Source: an uncultured Eisenbergiella sp.
GTDB lineage: Bacteria; Bacillota; Clostridia; Lachnospirales; Lachnospiraceae
NCBI GenBank assembly: GCA_947630215.1
Contig: CANRGX010000011.1
Location: 1-51,867 of the forward strand
Length of the DNA stretch: 51,867 nt
Direction: 5' to 3'
The notes beneath the pieces are model-generated. The model had not been told where the DNA came from, searched no databases, and worked only from the letters and a program-made list of their open reading frames with translations. Positions 44,462-51,867 of this stretch are shown piece by piece (within the stretch, counting starts at the first letter, position 1; every line of letters begins with the position of its first letter). A program made the position numbers and the translations under genes.

Positions 44462-45733
44462 TTACAGATCGAAATCATCGTCCGGCGACACCTCCACGTC
44501 ATAGCGCATCTGCGTCGGATCGGGCTCAAACGCATAGGACATTTCCCGGGGCGTATGCCGTTTGGGCACCGGCAGCGGATTGGGAAGAAAGCCTTCCTCT
44601 GCCGCCGGCGTATCCGGTTTCGGAAGTTCTTCTTCCACAGGCAAAGGGGCGGTTTCCTCCTCTATCTCTTTCTGCGCGCGGCACATCTGCCCAAAACCGC
44701 ATCCCGCCATCGCCCCCAGAAAGATCAGACTGTCGCATTGTCCATACAGGGAAGCTGCGGCCAGCAGATTCAAAATGGAAACAAACGTGAGCGGAAGGAG
44801 AAAAAGCCTGTCGTCCGCCCGTCTGACCGTCCGGTTATCAAACAGGGAAAAAATGGCCAGCAGATAAAGCGGAAGCAGCGCCCAATGCTCCCAGAGCAGC
44901 GCTGCGGTCTCCTGATTTGCCCGGCGAAGGAAAGGCCGGGAAAAGGCCTGGGACACAAACAGGAGCACATTGTCGGAAAAGTTTCCGCCCATCCACAGGG
45001 AACCTGCCAGCAGTCCCGCCGACAGGGCGCACAGCAGCGCGCATCCATAACAGGTGAAACGCGCCCAGAAAAGCGGTCGGGACTTCGTCTCACACAACAG
45101 ACAGGACAAAAAAAGCAGCGGAAACGCAAAGGCCAGAAAATCCCGGGACAGGGTAAGCCCGCACAATACGCCGGCCAGCAGAAGCAGAATCCACCCGGCC
45201 ATTTTGCCCTCCCGTCGCATTCCGGCGGCGGCCAGCCCGTGGAAAAACAACAGTACGCCGCACATCAGACAGCCTAATCCCTCCTCCGCAAGAAAACCGC
45301 CCCCAAAAAGGGCAGGCACAAAAACGGCGGCCGAGGCTATCAGGGCGCACAGCGGCGTTAAAAGTAAAGAAAATCCCAAAAAGGACAGAAGCGCTGCGGC
45401 GGCCCACTCTGCCACCGCGCGGACATCCGCGTAACATAAAGTCCGTCCCAGCGTACAAAGTCCCGCCAGCAAAACCACAAAAAGGAGCGCACAGATCCCG
45501 GCTCCCTTTCCCCGGACGCCCATGTGCTCCGGCGCCCAGCCAAACCGTCCCGCCAGCAGCTTCACAGGCAGATAAAGAAACAACATGGCAGCGACGGCCA
45601 GCACAGCGGTCAGCACCAGATACACCTGTACGGTCTGTCCCATCCGTCTCGTCAGCGCCGAAGTGGCCTGGGAATAACACAGGCACAGGACGCACGCTTC
45701 AAAAACCCATATGAACCGATCTTTTTTCCCCAT
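44462..45733 (-). CDS. Polytopic membrane protein with a charged C-terminal tail
   Basis: A 423-residue protein of unknown function with about ten membrane helices (residues 1-350), Cys/Leu-rich, and a soluble C-terminal tail of about 70 residues. The tail ends in an acidic run (VEVSPDDDFDL) and contains the segment NPLPVPKRHTPREMSY. I see no catalytic motif of glycosyltransferases or transporters. The start at 45733 is preceded by GGGGGTGAGG; the frame extends ten codons upstream without a site. It is flanked by yebC and tepA. A structured hairpin follows the stop codon before tepA. The tail is probably cytoplasmic and may bind a partner, which is inference. Confidence 0.7.
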   Translation of the reverse strand: MGKKDRFIWVFEACVLCLCYSQATSALTRRMGQTVQVYLVLTAVLAVAAMLFLYLPVKLLAGRFGWAPEHMGVRGKGAGICALLFVVLLAGLCTLGRTLCYADVRAVAEWAAAALLSFLGFSLLLTPLCALIASAAVFVPALFGGGFLAEEGLGCLMCGVLLFFHGLAAAGMRREGKMAGWILLLLAGVLCGLTLSRDFLAFAFPLLFLSCLLCETKSRPLFWARFTCYGCALLCALSAGLLAGSLWMGGNFSDNVLLFVSQAFSRPFLRRANQETAALLWEHWALLPLYLLAIFSLFDNRTVRRADDRLFLLPLTFVSILNLLAAASLYGQCDSLIFLGAMAGCGFGQMCRAQKEIEEETAPLPVEEELPKPDTPAAEEGFLPNPLPVPKRHTPREMSYAFEPDPTQMRYDVEVSPDDDFDL

Positions 45734-45777
45734 GTCCTCACCCCCGCCCTGTACTGCGGCCAAAGGGATCGCGTCTC

Positions 45778-46509
45778 TTACGCTTCGTCCCAGTTATGGT
45801 AGACGGCCTGTACGTCGTCATCCTCCTCCAGCAGATCCAGCGTCCTGGTCAGCCCCTTGACAGCGGCTTCCTCCGTCAGCGTCACATAATTCTGCGGGAT
45901 CATGGTGACCTCCGCCTGCGCCATGGGAACGCCCTCCTTGCGAAGCGCTTCGCACACTTCTTCAAAGGAGTCCGGATCAGTGAGCACTTCAAAGCTGTCG
46001 TCCTCCTCCGAAAAATCCTCCGCGCCGGCATCCAGCGCCAGCATCATCAGATCGTCTCCTTCCAGTTCGCATTCTTCCTTATCGATGATGATCTGGCCTT
46101 TTTTGTCAAACATAAAGGAGACGCATCCGGGCGTGCCGATGTTGCCGTTTCCTTTGGAAAAGGCGCTTCTGACATTGGCGGCCGTGCGGTTTTTATTGTC
46201 GGTCAGCGCGTCCACGATAATGGCGATGCCGCCGGGGCCGTATCCCTCGTAGGTCACATATTCGTAATTGACATTGCCCACGTCGCCCGCGGCCTTTTTG
46301 ATCCCGCGCTCGATGGTGTCGTTTGGCATATTGTTGGCCTTGGCCTTGGTGATGACCTGCGCCAGCTTGAAGTTGTTCGCCGGATCGGGGCCGCCCTCCT
46401 TGACTGCCACCGCGATCTCTCTGCCGATAATGGTAAAGATCTTGCCCTTCGCAGCGTCATTTTTTTCTTTTTTGTGTTTGATGTTTGCAAATTTGGAATG
46501 TCCTGACAT
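45778..46509 (-). CDS. yebC: YebC/PmpR-family protein
   Basis: A 243-residue YebC. The family was long called transcriptional regulators; recent work assigns several members a role in translation of proline-rich stretches. Signatures: [21 protein letters not shown] at the start (read as [16 protein letters not shown]), the middle [24 protein letters not shown], and the C-terminal acidic [15 protein letters not shown]. Length and all three domains are normal. It begins 38 nt after the CNNM gene with AAAGGAG. Confidence 0.94.
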   Translation of the reverse strand: MSGHSKFANIKHKKEKNDAAKGKIFTIIGREIAVAVKEGGPDPANNFKLAQVITKAKANNMPNDTIERGIKKAAGDVGNVNYEYVTYEGYGPGGIAIIVDALTDNKNRTAANVRSAFSKGNGNIGTPGCVSFMFDKKGQIIIDKEECELEGDDLMMLALDAGAEDFSEEDDSFEVLTDPDSFEEVCEALRKEGVPMAQAEVTMIPQNYVTLTEEAAVKGLTRTLDLLEEDDDVQAVYHNWDEA

Positions 46510-46547
46510 CTTTTTCTCCTTTATCCATTCTTGTGCGGATGCTTTTT

Positions 46548-47933
46548 TTAGTCCTTTTCTTCCGGTTCGGCCGTCTCCTGATCCGCCGCAGCCTGGCCGT
46601 CCCCGGTTGGCCGCGTGACCAGCACCTGCGAAATCATTTTGTTCTCCACCTTCAGGATTTTGAAGTCGTAGCCGTCCACCGACGTATGAAACTGCTCCTC
46701 GGGCCCCGGAATATGCTCCAGTTTTGCAATCAGGTAGCCGTTGATCGTCTCAAAGGTATCCTCGTGGAAGCGGATGGAAAACCGTTCCTCCAGATCCTCC
46801 AGCCGGGTCTTGCCGTCGATCACATATTCGTTCTTGCCCTTTTCCTGAATGAAGCTCTCCTCGTCGTCATATTCATCCAGAATATTCCCTACGATCTCCT
46901 CCAGAATATCCTCCATGGCAATCAGTCCCGAGGTCTGTCCGTACTCGTCCACGACGATGACCATCTGCAGCTTCATGGACTGCATGGTTTTAAAAAGGGC
47001 ATCAATTTTCCGGGTTTCCGGAATGAAGCGCACCTGCCGGAGCAGATCCGGAATCTCCGAAAGGGGCCGCTTGGGGTCGATCTGGCTCTGCCTGCGCAGA
47101 GCGTCCTTCATATGTAAAATCCCGATGATGTGATCGATATTCTCCTCATAGACCGGATAGCGGCTGTTGCTGCCGTTTAACATGAAGCGGACGGCCTCTC
47201 CGAAGGACATCCGGCAGTCAATCGCCTCAATATCCCGGCGGTTGGTCATGATATCCTTGGCCTCTTTGTCGCTGAACTCAAAGATATTGGTGATCATCTC
47301 CGCTTCGCTGGCCTGGATAACGCCCCGCTCATGCCCTTCGTTGACCATGGAAATGATCTCGTATTCCGTGTCGTCATCTCTGTCTTTGGGCTCCCGCACG
47401 CCGAACAGGGAAAGCACCGCCGCACCGGTCAGGGAAATCAGCTTTTGAAACGGACGCAGGCAGGCCGTGACAGTCCAGACAAAGTTCACCAGTCTGCGCG
47501 CCCACTTTTCCGGACTGCGCAAGGAAAGCCGTCCCGGAATCCAGACGCCCAGCAGAAAGTAGAAAAACAAAGCAGCCAGCACTGCCAGCAGCCAAAAGAG
47601 AAGCTGCGCCGCCATAAAAATCCAGCCCCTGTCCTGTCCTGCCAGCAAAGAGGCCGCACGGCTGAGTGTACGGAAGAAAGGCCGAAGGAAAAAGGCTCCT
47701 GTCAACAGGCAGAAGATCACCGTCACCGCCTGCGCCGTACCGATGCAGGAATCCGGATCCCGGTTCATTCTGCAAAGCCGGGAGGACTTTTTGTCCTTTT
47801 CCTCCACCGCCCTGCGTTCCTCCTCCTTTACGTTCAGGTTTTGCAGCGCGCAGGAAAAACCGCGGAAGACCGCCTCCAGCCCAATCAGGCAAAACAACAG
47901 CAAAATACTGGCAGATGGACCGCCATCGTCCAT
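46548..47933 (-). CDS. CNNM/CorC-type membrane protein with CBS domains (hemolysin family)
   Basis: A 461-residue protein: an N-terminal CNNM/DUF21 membrane region with three or four helices (about 8-25, 66-90, 105-130), a cytosolic CBS pair (about 215-335, [25 protein letters not shown]) and a C-terminal CorC/HlyC domain (about 350-435, [29 protein letters not shown]). The family is tied to magnesium and cobalt homeostasis, and the old hemolysin name is not a function. It is the first gene after a promoter at 47969-47997, with AAAGGAG 10 nt before the ATG. Confidence 0.9.
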   Translation of the reverse strand: MDDGGPSASILLLFCLIGLEAVFRGFSCALQNLNVKEEERRAVEEKDKKSSRLCRMNRDPDSCIGTAQAVTVIFCLLTGAFFLRPFFRTLSRAASLLAGQDRGWIFMAAQLLFWLLAVLAALFFYFLLGVWIPGRLSLRSPEKWARRLVNFVWTVTACLRPFQKLISLTGAAVLSLFGVREPKDRDDDTEYEIISMVNEGHERGVIQASEAEMITNIFEFSDKEAKDIMTNRRDIEAIDCRMSFGEAVRFMLNGSNSRYPVYEENIDHIIGILHMKDALRRQSQIDPKRPLSEIPDLLRQVRFIPETRKIDALFKTMQSMKLQMVIVVDEYGQTSGLIAMEDILEEIVGNILDEYDDEESFIQEKGKNEYVIDGKTRLEDLEERFSIRFHEDTFETINGYLIAKLEHIPGPEEQFHTSVDGYDFKILKVENKMISQVLVTRPTGDGQAAADQETAEPEEKD

Positions 47934-47968
47934 GAAGAATCATCTCCTTTTTTGATCAGACTGTTGTA

Positions 47969-47997
47969 ATCATAGCATCTAAAACGGAAAACGTCAA
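47969..47997 (-). promoter_or_regulatory. Near-consensus sigma-A promoter of the CNNM-yebC block
   Basis: Minus strand: TTGACG at 47992-47997, 17-nt spacer, TATGAT at 47969-47974, then 35 nt to the start at 47933. Both boxes match consensus 5 of 6. The -35 box overlaps the 3' arm of the hairpin ending mazF. Confidence 0.75.
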
Positions 47998-48027
47998 GAA
48001 CGCGCCCCGCAAAAGGGACGCGTTCTT
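47996..48027 (-). terminator. Strong hairpin terminator after mazF
   Basis: AAGAACGCGTCCC and GGGGCGCGTTCTT pair over 13 bp (one G-U) with a 6-nt loop, 20 nt after the mazF stop. GACGTTTTCCGTTTT follows, giving interrupted U-runs. Ends the rex-nnr-alr-mazF block. Confidence 0.75.
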
Positions 48028-48047
48028 CCAAAAGCCCGAAACCTTAT

Positions 48048-48389
48048 CTATGTATTCAGTTCCAGGCTCACGCGCAGCGCGCGGTTGATTTTCTCCATCA
48101 TCACACCGTCCAGATGACAGACCTTATCCTTCAGCCGTTTCTTGTCTATGGTGCGCAGCTGTTCCAAAAGCACCACCGAATCCCGCTCGATCTCGTACTC
48201 TCCCGCCAGGATTTCAATGTGGGTGGGCAGCTTCGTCTTATTCATCTTCGAGGTAATGGCCGCGCAGATCACCGTCGGGCTGTGGCGGTTTCCCACGTCG
48301 TTCTGGATGATCAGCACCGGCCGCACGCCCCCCTGTTCGGAACCCACCACCGGCCGCAGATCCGCATAATAAATATCTCCACGTCTCAA
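48048..48389 (-). CDS. mazF: MazF/PemK-family endoribonuclease toxin (EndoA/NdoA type)
   Basis: A 113-residue MazF, very close in pattern to Bacillus EndoA, which cleaves single-stranded mRNA at UACAU. The core [15 protein letters not shown] with R23 and [15 protein letters not shown] with T46 supplies the catalytic Arg and Thr. I start at the TTG at 48389, where AGGAAGG lies 8 nt upstream and the N-terminus becomes [11 protein letters not shown] as in the family; an ATG at 48413 would add eight residues. The normal Firmicutes order alr-ndoAI-ndoA is broken: the 126 nt between alr and this gene hold no antitoxin-sized frame. A strong hairpin follows. Confidence 0.92.
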   Translation of the reverse strand: MRRGDIYYADLRPVVGSEQGGVRPVLIIQNDVGNRHSPTVICAAITSKMNKTKLPTHIEILAGEYEIERDSVVLLEQLRTIDKKRLKDKVCHLDGVMMEKINRALRVSLELNT

Positions 48390-48515
48390 AGTATGCAACC
48401 TTCCTTTTTTCATCTTGCAGGCATTCTTGCGCTTCGCCCGTTACCGGAAGTATTGCCCGTTTGAAGGGAGATATACACGCGGTTTCATAAAAATCAGCGT
48501 TTTTTATTTTCTTTG

Positions 48516-49700
48516 TTACGGCGTCTCGCCCAGTAAATCCGTACAGGAAACGATTTGCCCTCCCTTTTTGTAAATCCGGGGGACCCGCCGGCCCAGACAG
48601 CAGGCCAGTTCATAGTTGAACCGCCCGGAGAGCGCTCCCAGTTCTTCTATGGTAATCCGTTCCCGGCTCCCCTCCTGCCCGCCGATGAGCGTGACAAGGC
48701 TTCCTATCGCCGCCTCCGGAATGTCCGTCACGTCTGCCATAAACTGATCCATGCAGACCCGGCCCAGGATCCGGGCCCGCTTTCCGCAGATCAGCACTTC
48801 GCCCCGATTGGAAAGCTGTCTGGGATAGCCGTCCGCATAGCCAACAGGAATGGTCGCCACACGGGTAAGGCCCGTTGTCCGGAACGTGCCGCCGTAGCTG
48901 ATCTCCCGGCCGGCCCCCAGTTCTTTTATGAAGGCAATCCTGCTGTGCAAAGAAAGGATGGGCTCCAGAGGGACGCGCTGTCTGTCCACTTCCTCGGAGG
49001 GCCACAGCCCGTACAAAATGATGCCTGCCCGGACCGCGTCCAGATTGGCCTCCGGAAGCTCCAGAATCCCGGCGCTGTTGGAACAGTGGCAATAGGGGAT
49101 CCGAATGCCCCGCTTTTGCACCAGCTCTATCAGATGCAAAAAGGAAGAAAGCTGTGCCCGGGCGGCGGTTTTGTCCGTCTCGTCCGCTCTGGCAAAATGG
49201 GTAAACAGTCCGGCTAATTCCAGTCCCCCAAGTTCTGTCAGACGGCTGACAAAAGCGGCCCCCGTCTCGTCCGGCCAAACGCCGATGCGCGACATTCCCG
49301 TATCCACGGCCACATGTACCCGTATCCGCTTTTTGCAGGAAAGCGCGGCCCGGTTCATCTGTTCGGCCATTTCCTCCGTAAAGACCGTGGCGCTCAGGTC
49401 GTACCGCGCGATGTCCTCATAGGAATCGGGGAACGTATAGCCCAAAATCAGGATCCCCTTTCGGATACCGCTGCGCCGCAGAAGAATCCCTTCCTCCACC
49501 GTGGCCACCGCGTAGCCGCCCACATAATCCAGCGTCTCCATCTCCCGCGCCAGCGCAGTGGCGCCGTGTCCATAGCCGTCGGCCTTGATCACGCTGATGA
49601 TCGGCACGTCCCTTCTCAGATTGCCCCGTATGGCCTCCAGATTGCGCAAAAAAGCGTCCAGATCCACCGTGGCCCAAACCCTGTTATGCTGCATTCTCAT
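48516..49700 (-). CDS. alr: Alanine racemase
   Basis: A 394-residue PLP enzyme that interconverts L- and D-alanine for peptidoglycan. K39 in VIKADGYGHGA is the PLP lysine, Y269 in EISYGGTF the second catalytic base, and ILGRVCMDQFMADVTD and PVGYADGYPR are standard. I start at the ATG at 49700, which overlaps the nnr stop by 4 nt, with GAGGGG upstream; another ATG two codons later is equally possible. A longer open frame upstream is nnr in another phase. mazF follows after an unusual gap without antitoxin. Confidence 0.95.
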   Translation of the reverse strand: MRMQHNRVWATVDLDAFLRNLEAIRGNLRRDVPIISVIKADGYGHGATALAREMETLDYVGGYAVATVEEGILLRRSGIRKGILILGYTFPDSYEDIARYDLSATVFTEEMAEQMNRAALSCKKRIRVHVAVDTGMSRIGVWPDETGAAFVSRLTELGGLELAGLFTHFARADETDKTAARAQLSSFLHLIELVQKRGIRIPYCHCSNSAGILELPEANLDAVRAGIILYGLWPSEEVDRQRVPLEPILSLHSRIAFIKELGAGREISYGGTFRTTGLTRVATIPVGYADGYPRQLSNRGEVLICGKRARILGRVCMDQFMADVTDIPEAAIGSLVTLIGGQEGSRERITIEELGALSGRFNYELACCLGRRVPRIYKKGGQIVSCTDLLGETP

Positions 49701-51202
49701 CCTTCTTTCCCCTCTGTCAGGGCCGCCGGAATCGCATCCGCCAGATCCCCCGCCGTCATGCTGTATTCCCCTTTGCGCAAGGCGGCCAGATCTCCTGCCC
49801 TTGCGTGCAGATAAACGCCCGCGCAAACCGCCTCAAATACGGGAAGCGGCCCGGCCAACAGGGCCGAGAGAATCCCCGTGAGCACGTCGCCGCTGCCTGC
49901 CGTGGCCATACCGCTGTTGCCGTTGGCATTGTAATAGACAGGGCCGGAGCACGAAGCGACCACCGTCCGCGCTCCCTTACAAAGCACCACGGCGTGCAGC
50001 CGTTTTGCCCATTTTACGGCATACCCTGTAGGATTGGCCGTCACCTCTTGGACCGTGCATCCGGAAAGCCGCGCCAGTTCCCCCGGATGGGGCGTCAGCA
50101 CCAGCTTCCGGCACATAGGTTCTTTTTCCTGCCGCTCCCCCAGTCGTTCTAAAAGCGTCCGATCCTGCGCCAGCAGGTTGATGGCGTCCGCGTCCAGCAC
50201 CAGCAGCTGCCGTGTTTCTTCCAGAACGTACCGCAGATCCGATGCCGCCTTCTCTGTGGTGGAAAGCCCCGGCCCTGCGCCGATGACATCCGCCCAGTCA
50301 CAGGCTTTTTGCACGTCCTGCGTATACATGGCCTCGGGCAGGGCCTGCAGGCAGACCTGGGCCAGCCGCTGGGAACCTGCCAGTTTGACCATCCCGCATC
50401 CGGCGGCAAAGGCGCCCCTGGCGCAAAGCAGTCCCGCTCCCTCCATGCCTTCCCGCCCGGCCAGCAGCGCCACCTTGCCAAACGTCCCCTTGTTCGCATC
50501 CCTGGGCCGCGCGGGCAAAAGTCCCGCCACCTGGCCCGTATAGGTAAAGGCCTCCGGCGGCTGGCCCAGAAAACTGTCCGGGGTGATGCCGATGGGCGCG
50601 CAGATCACCTGACCCGCATAGTCCGCTCCCGGATACAAAAACGTCCCCAGCTTTCGGAAACCAAACGTCACGGTCACGTCCGCCCGCACCGCTTCGCCCA
50701 GCACCTGTCCGCTGTCCGCCTGAATGCCCGTGGGAATGTCCACAGACAACACAAAGCCCTTCTGCCCATTCATCCATGCAACAATCTCCCGGATGGGGCC
50801 CTCCAGCTTGCGGGACAGGCCGATGCCCAGCAGCGCGTCCACCAGAATATCATATTCCTTCTCCGGTATCCGCTTTTCGATGCGGCCGCCGTAGGCGCGC
50901 ACCGTCTCCATCTGCTTTCTGGTCAGCGCGCCCGCCTTTTCCTCCTGACCCGCCAAAAGAAAGTCCACCTGACAGCCTTCCTGCATCAAAAGACGGCCCA
51001 GCGCAAAGCCGTCCCCGCCGTTGTTTCCGCATCCGGCCGCTATCAGTACCCGCCGTGTCTTCAGGTTTGTCTCATGCGCCCGGATCGCCTCCAGACAGGC
51101 CAGGGCGGCCCGTTCCATCAGAACCACGGCGTCCAGGCCAAAATGACGGCTGGTGTTTTCGTCATACCGGCGCATCTGCTCCGCCGTTACCAAATATTCC
51201 AT
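49697..51202 (-). CDS. nnr: Bifunctional NAD(P)H-hydrate epimerase / ADP-dependent NAD(P)H-hydrate dehydratase
   Basis: A 501-residue fusion. The N-terminal YjeF domain (about 1-215) epimerises damaged NAD(P)HX, with the GCGNNGGDGFALGR motif at 58-70; the C-terminal ribokinase-like domain (about 230-501) dehydrates it using ADP, with TPHPGELARLSG and NGNSGMATAGSGDVLTGILSA. This repairs hydrated NADH and NADPH. Its ribosome-binding site AAGGAG includes the rex stop codon, 12 nt before the ATG, so it is coupled to the NADH sensor gene rex. Both concern NAD(H) status, which gives the pair a sensible shared context. Confidence 0.95.
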   Translation of the reverse strand: MEYLVTAEQMRRYDENTSRHFGLDAVVLMERAALACLEAIRAHETNLKTRRVLIAAGCGNNGGDGFALGRLLMQEGCQVDFLLAGQEEKAGALTRKQMETVRAYGGRIEKRIPEKEYDILVDALLGIGLSRKLEGPIREIVAWMNGQKGFVLSVDIPTGIQADSGQVLGEAVRADVTVTFGFRKLGTFLYPGADYAGQVICAPIGITPDSFLGQPPEAFTYTGQVAGLLPARPRDANKGTFGKVALLAGREGMEGAGLLCARGAFAAGCGMVKLAGSQRLAQVCLQALPEAMYTQDVQKACDWADVIGAGPGLSTTEKAASDLRYVLEETRQLLVLDADAINLLAQDRTLLERLGERQEKEPMCRKLVLTPHPGELARLSGCTVQEVTANPTGYAVKWAKRLHAVVLCKGARTVVASCSGPVYYNANGNSGMATAGSGDVLTGILSALLAGPLPVFEAVCAGVYLHARAGDLAALRKGEYSMTAGDLADAIPAALTEGKEG

Positions 51203-51211
51203 ATCGGTTCT

Positions 51212-51853
51212 TCACTCCTTCTGGGATTCATAGCGGCCTATCATATAGGACAGGCGCATCAGGCTGTCGGAAAGATGCACGTTTTCCACCTGCACCCCCT
51301 CCGGCACATCCAAATCCACATGGGCAAAATTCCAGATGGCCTTGATCCCGCCGTCCGTCAGTTTCTTTGCCACCGACACCGCCTCCGATTTCGGAATCGT
51401 CAGCACCGCAATATCCACGTTGTTCTGCCGGATAAACGCCGTCATTTCCTCCATGGGGCGCACCTCGATCCCCCGGATCCGTCTGCCGATGATCGCCGGA
51501 TTGATGTCAAAAATGCCGGTAAAAATAAAGCCCCTCCGCTGGAAATTCATATAATTGGCCAGCGCCTGCCCCAAATGTCCGGCTCCGATGATGATCAGAT
51601 GATGGGTCTTGTCCAGTCCCAGGATCCTGCCGATTTCCTGATAGAGATACTCTACATTATACCCGTATCCCTGCTGGCCGAACCCGCCGAAATGGTTCAG
51701 ATCCTGCCGGATCTGAGAGGCCGTCACGTGCATCATGCCCGACAGCTCCTGGGAAGAAATCCGCTCCACCCCCCGATCCTTCAGTTCGCCCAGATACCTG
51801 AAATAACGCGGCAGACGGCCGATGACCGCCTGTGAAATTTCCCGTTCCGCCAT
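51212..51853 (-). CDS. rex: Rex, redox-sensing transcriptional repressor
   Basis: A 213-residue Rex. An N-terminal winged helix (about 1-80, with SQELSGMMHVTASQIRQDL) precedes a Rossmann domain with IIIGAGHLGQALANY (87-101) and a C-terminal domain-swapped helix. Rex represses fermentation and NADH-consuming genes until NADH rises. The complete gene is present: the ATG at 51853 follows AGGGAGGAATTGCC at the very edge of the window, so its promoter lies outside. I found no evident Rex operator (TTGTTAA-N4-TTAACAA type) in the intergenic gaps. Confidence 0.96.
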   Translation of the reverse strand: MAEREISQAVIGRLPRYFRYLGELKDRGVERISSQELSGMMHVTASQIRQDLNHFGGFGQQGYGYNVEYLYQEIGRILGLDKTHHLIIIGAGHLGQALANYMNFQRRGFIFTGIFDINPAIIGRRIRGIEVRPMEEMTAFIRQNNVDIAVLTIPKSEAVSVAKKLTDGGIKAIWNFAHVDLDVPEGVQVENVHLSDSLMRLSYMIGRYESQKE

Positions 51854-51867
51854 GGCAATTCCTCCCT

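Noticed and set aside
48414-48515. Short frame between alr and mazF considered as a hidden antitoxin
   Set aside because: Only a 15-codon start-to-stop frame is present; known MazE-type antitoxins are about 70-95 residues.

Overview
This 51.9 kb window reads as core chromosome of a GC-rich, spore-forming clostridium, most likely in the Lachnospiraceae. The grounds are Rex, NfnAB, formate-tetrahydrofolate ligase, YqfC/YqfD, a SpoVB-like flippase, a BofC-like protein, SpoIIIE/FtsK, TepA, endonuclease-type MutL, DUF4321 and the mreBCD-PBP2-minCDE-rodA order. I see no rRNA, tRNA, CRISPR, insertion sequence or prophage. All 47 genes, one cut by the left edge, lie on the minus strand, so transcription runs from high to low coordinates. 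No gene-free gap reaches 300 bases and many junctions are 4-nt ATGA overlaps.

From the upstream (right) end: (A) rex, nnr, alr and mazF (51853-48048), closed by a strong hairpin at 47996-48027. (B) A near-consensus promoter (47969-47997), whose -35 box overlaps that hairpin, drives a CNNM/CBS protein, yebC, a polytopic membrane protein, tepA, ftsK, fhs, a zinc-ribbon/TPR/chitobiase-like protein, nfnA, nfnB, a zinc-ribbon protein, rlmH, yqfC, yqfD, phoH, ybeY, a flippase, a BofC-like protein, two flavoproteins, proB, 5-FCL, proA, pepT, miaB, mutS, mutL, miaA and a PLP C-S lyase-like protein. A hairpin over the tepA ribosome-binding site may divide this run, and a weaker hairpin (13297-13333) ends it. 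(C) A plausible promoter (13243-13271) precedes DUF4321, radC, mreB, mreC, mreD, PBP2, minC, minD, minE, rodA, mgsA-like and a D,D-carboxypeptidase. (D) A TATAAT promoter (2420-2448) drives a small P-loop protein, ended by a hairpin (1922-1942). (E) A HlyD-like membrane protein and YggS follow.

Functionally, block C builds the cell-elongation machine and places the division site. Block B combines one-carbon metabolism and redox (fhs, nfnAB, 5-FCL), DNA translocation and mismatch repair, tRNA and rRNA modification, proline synthesis and sporulation-associated membrane proteins. Block A pairs NADH sensing and NAD(P)H repair with D-alanine supply and an RNase toxin.

I found no obviously new multigene system. 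The best leads are single-gene oddities: an MgsA-family protein with Met where the catalytic Asp should be, a MazF with no visible antitoxin, a PBP2 with a roughly 230-residue insertion in its transpeptidase domain, an MreB with an altered nucleotide-binding loop, and two compact regulatory structures (overlapping terminator/promoter, and a hairpin covering the tepA RBS).
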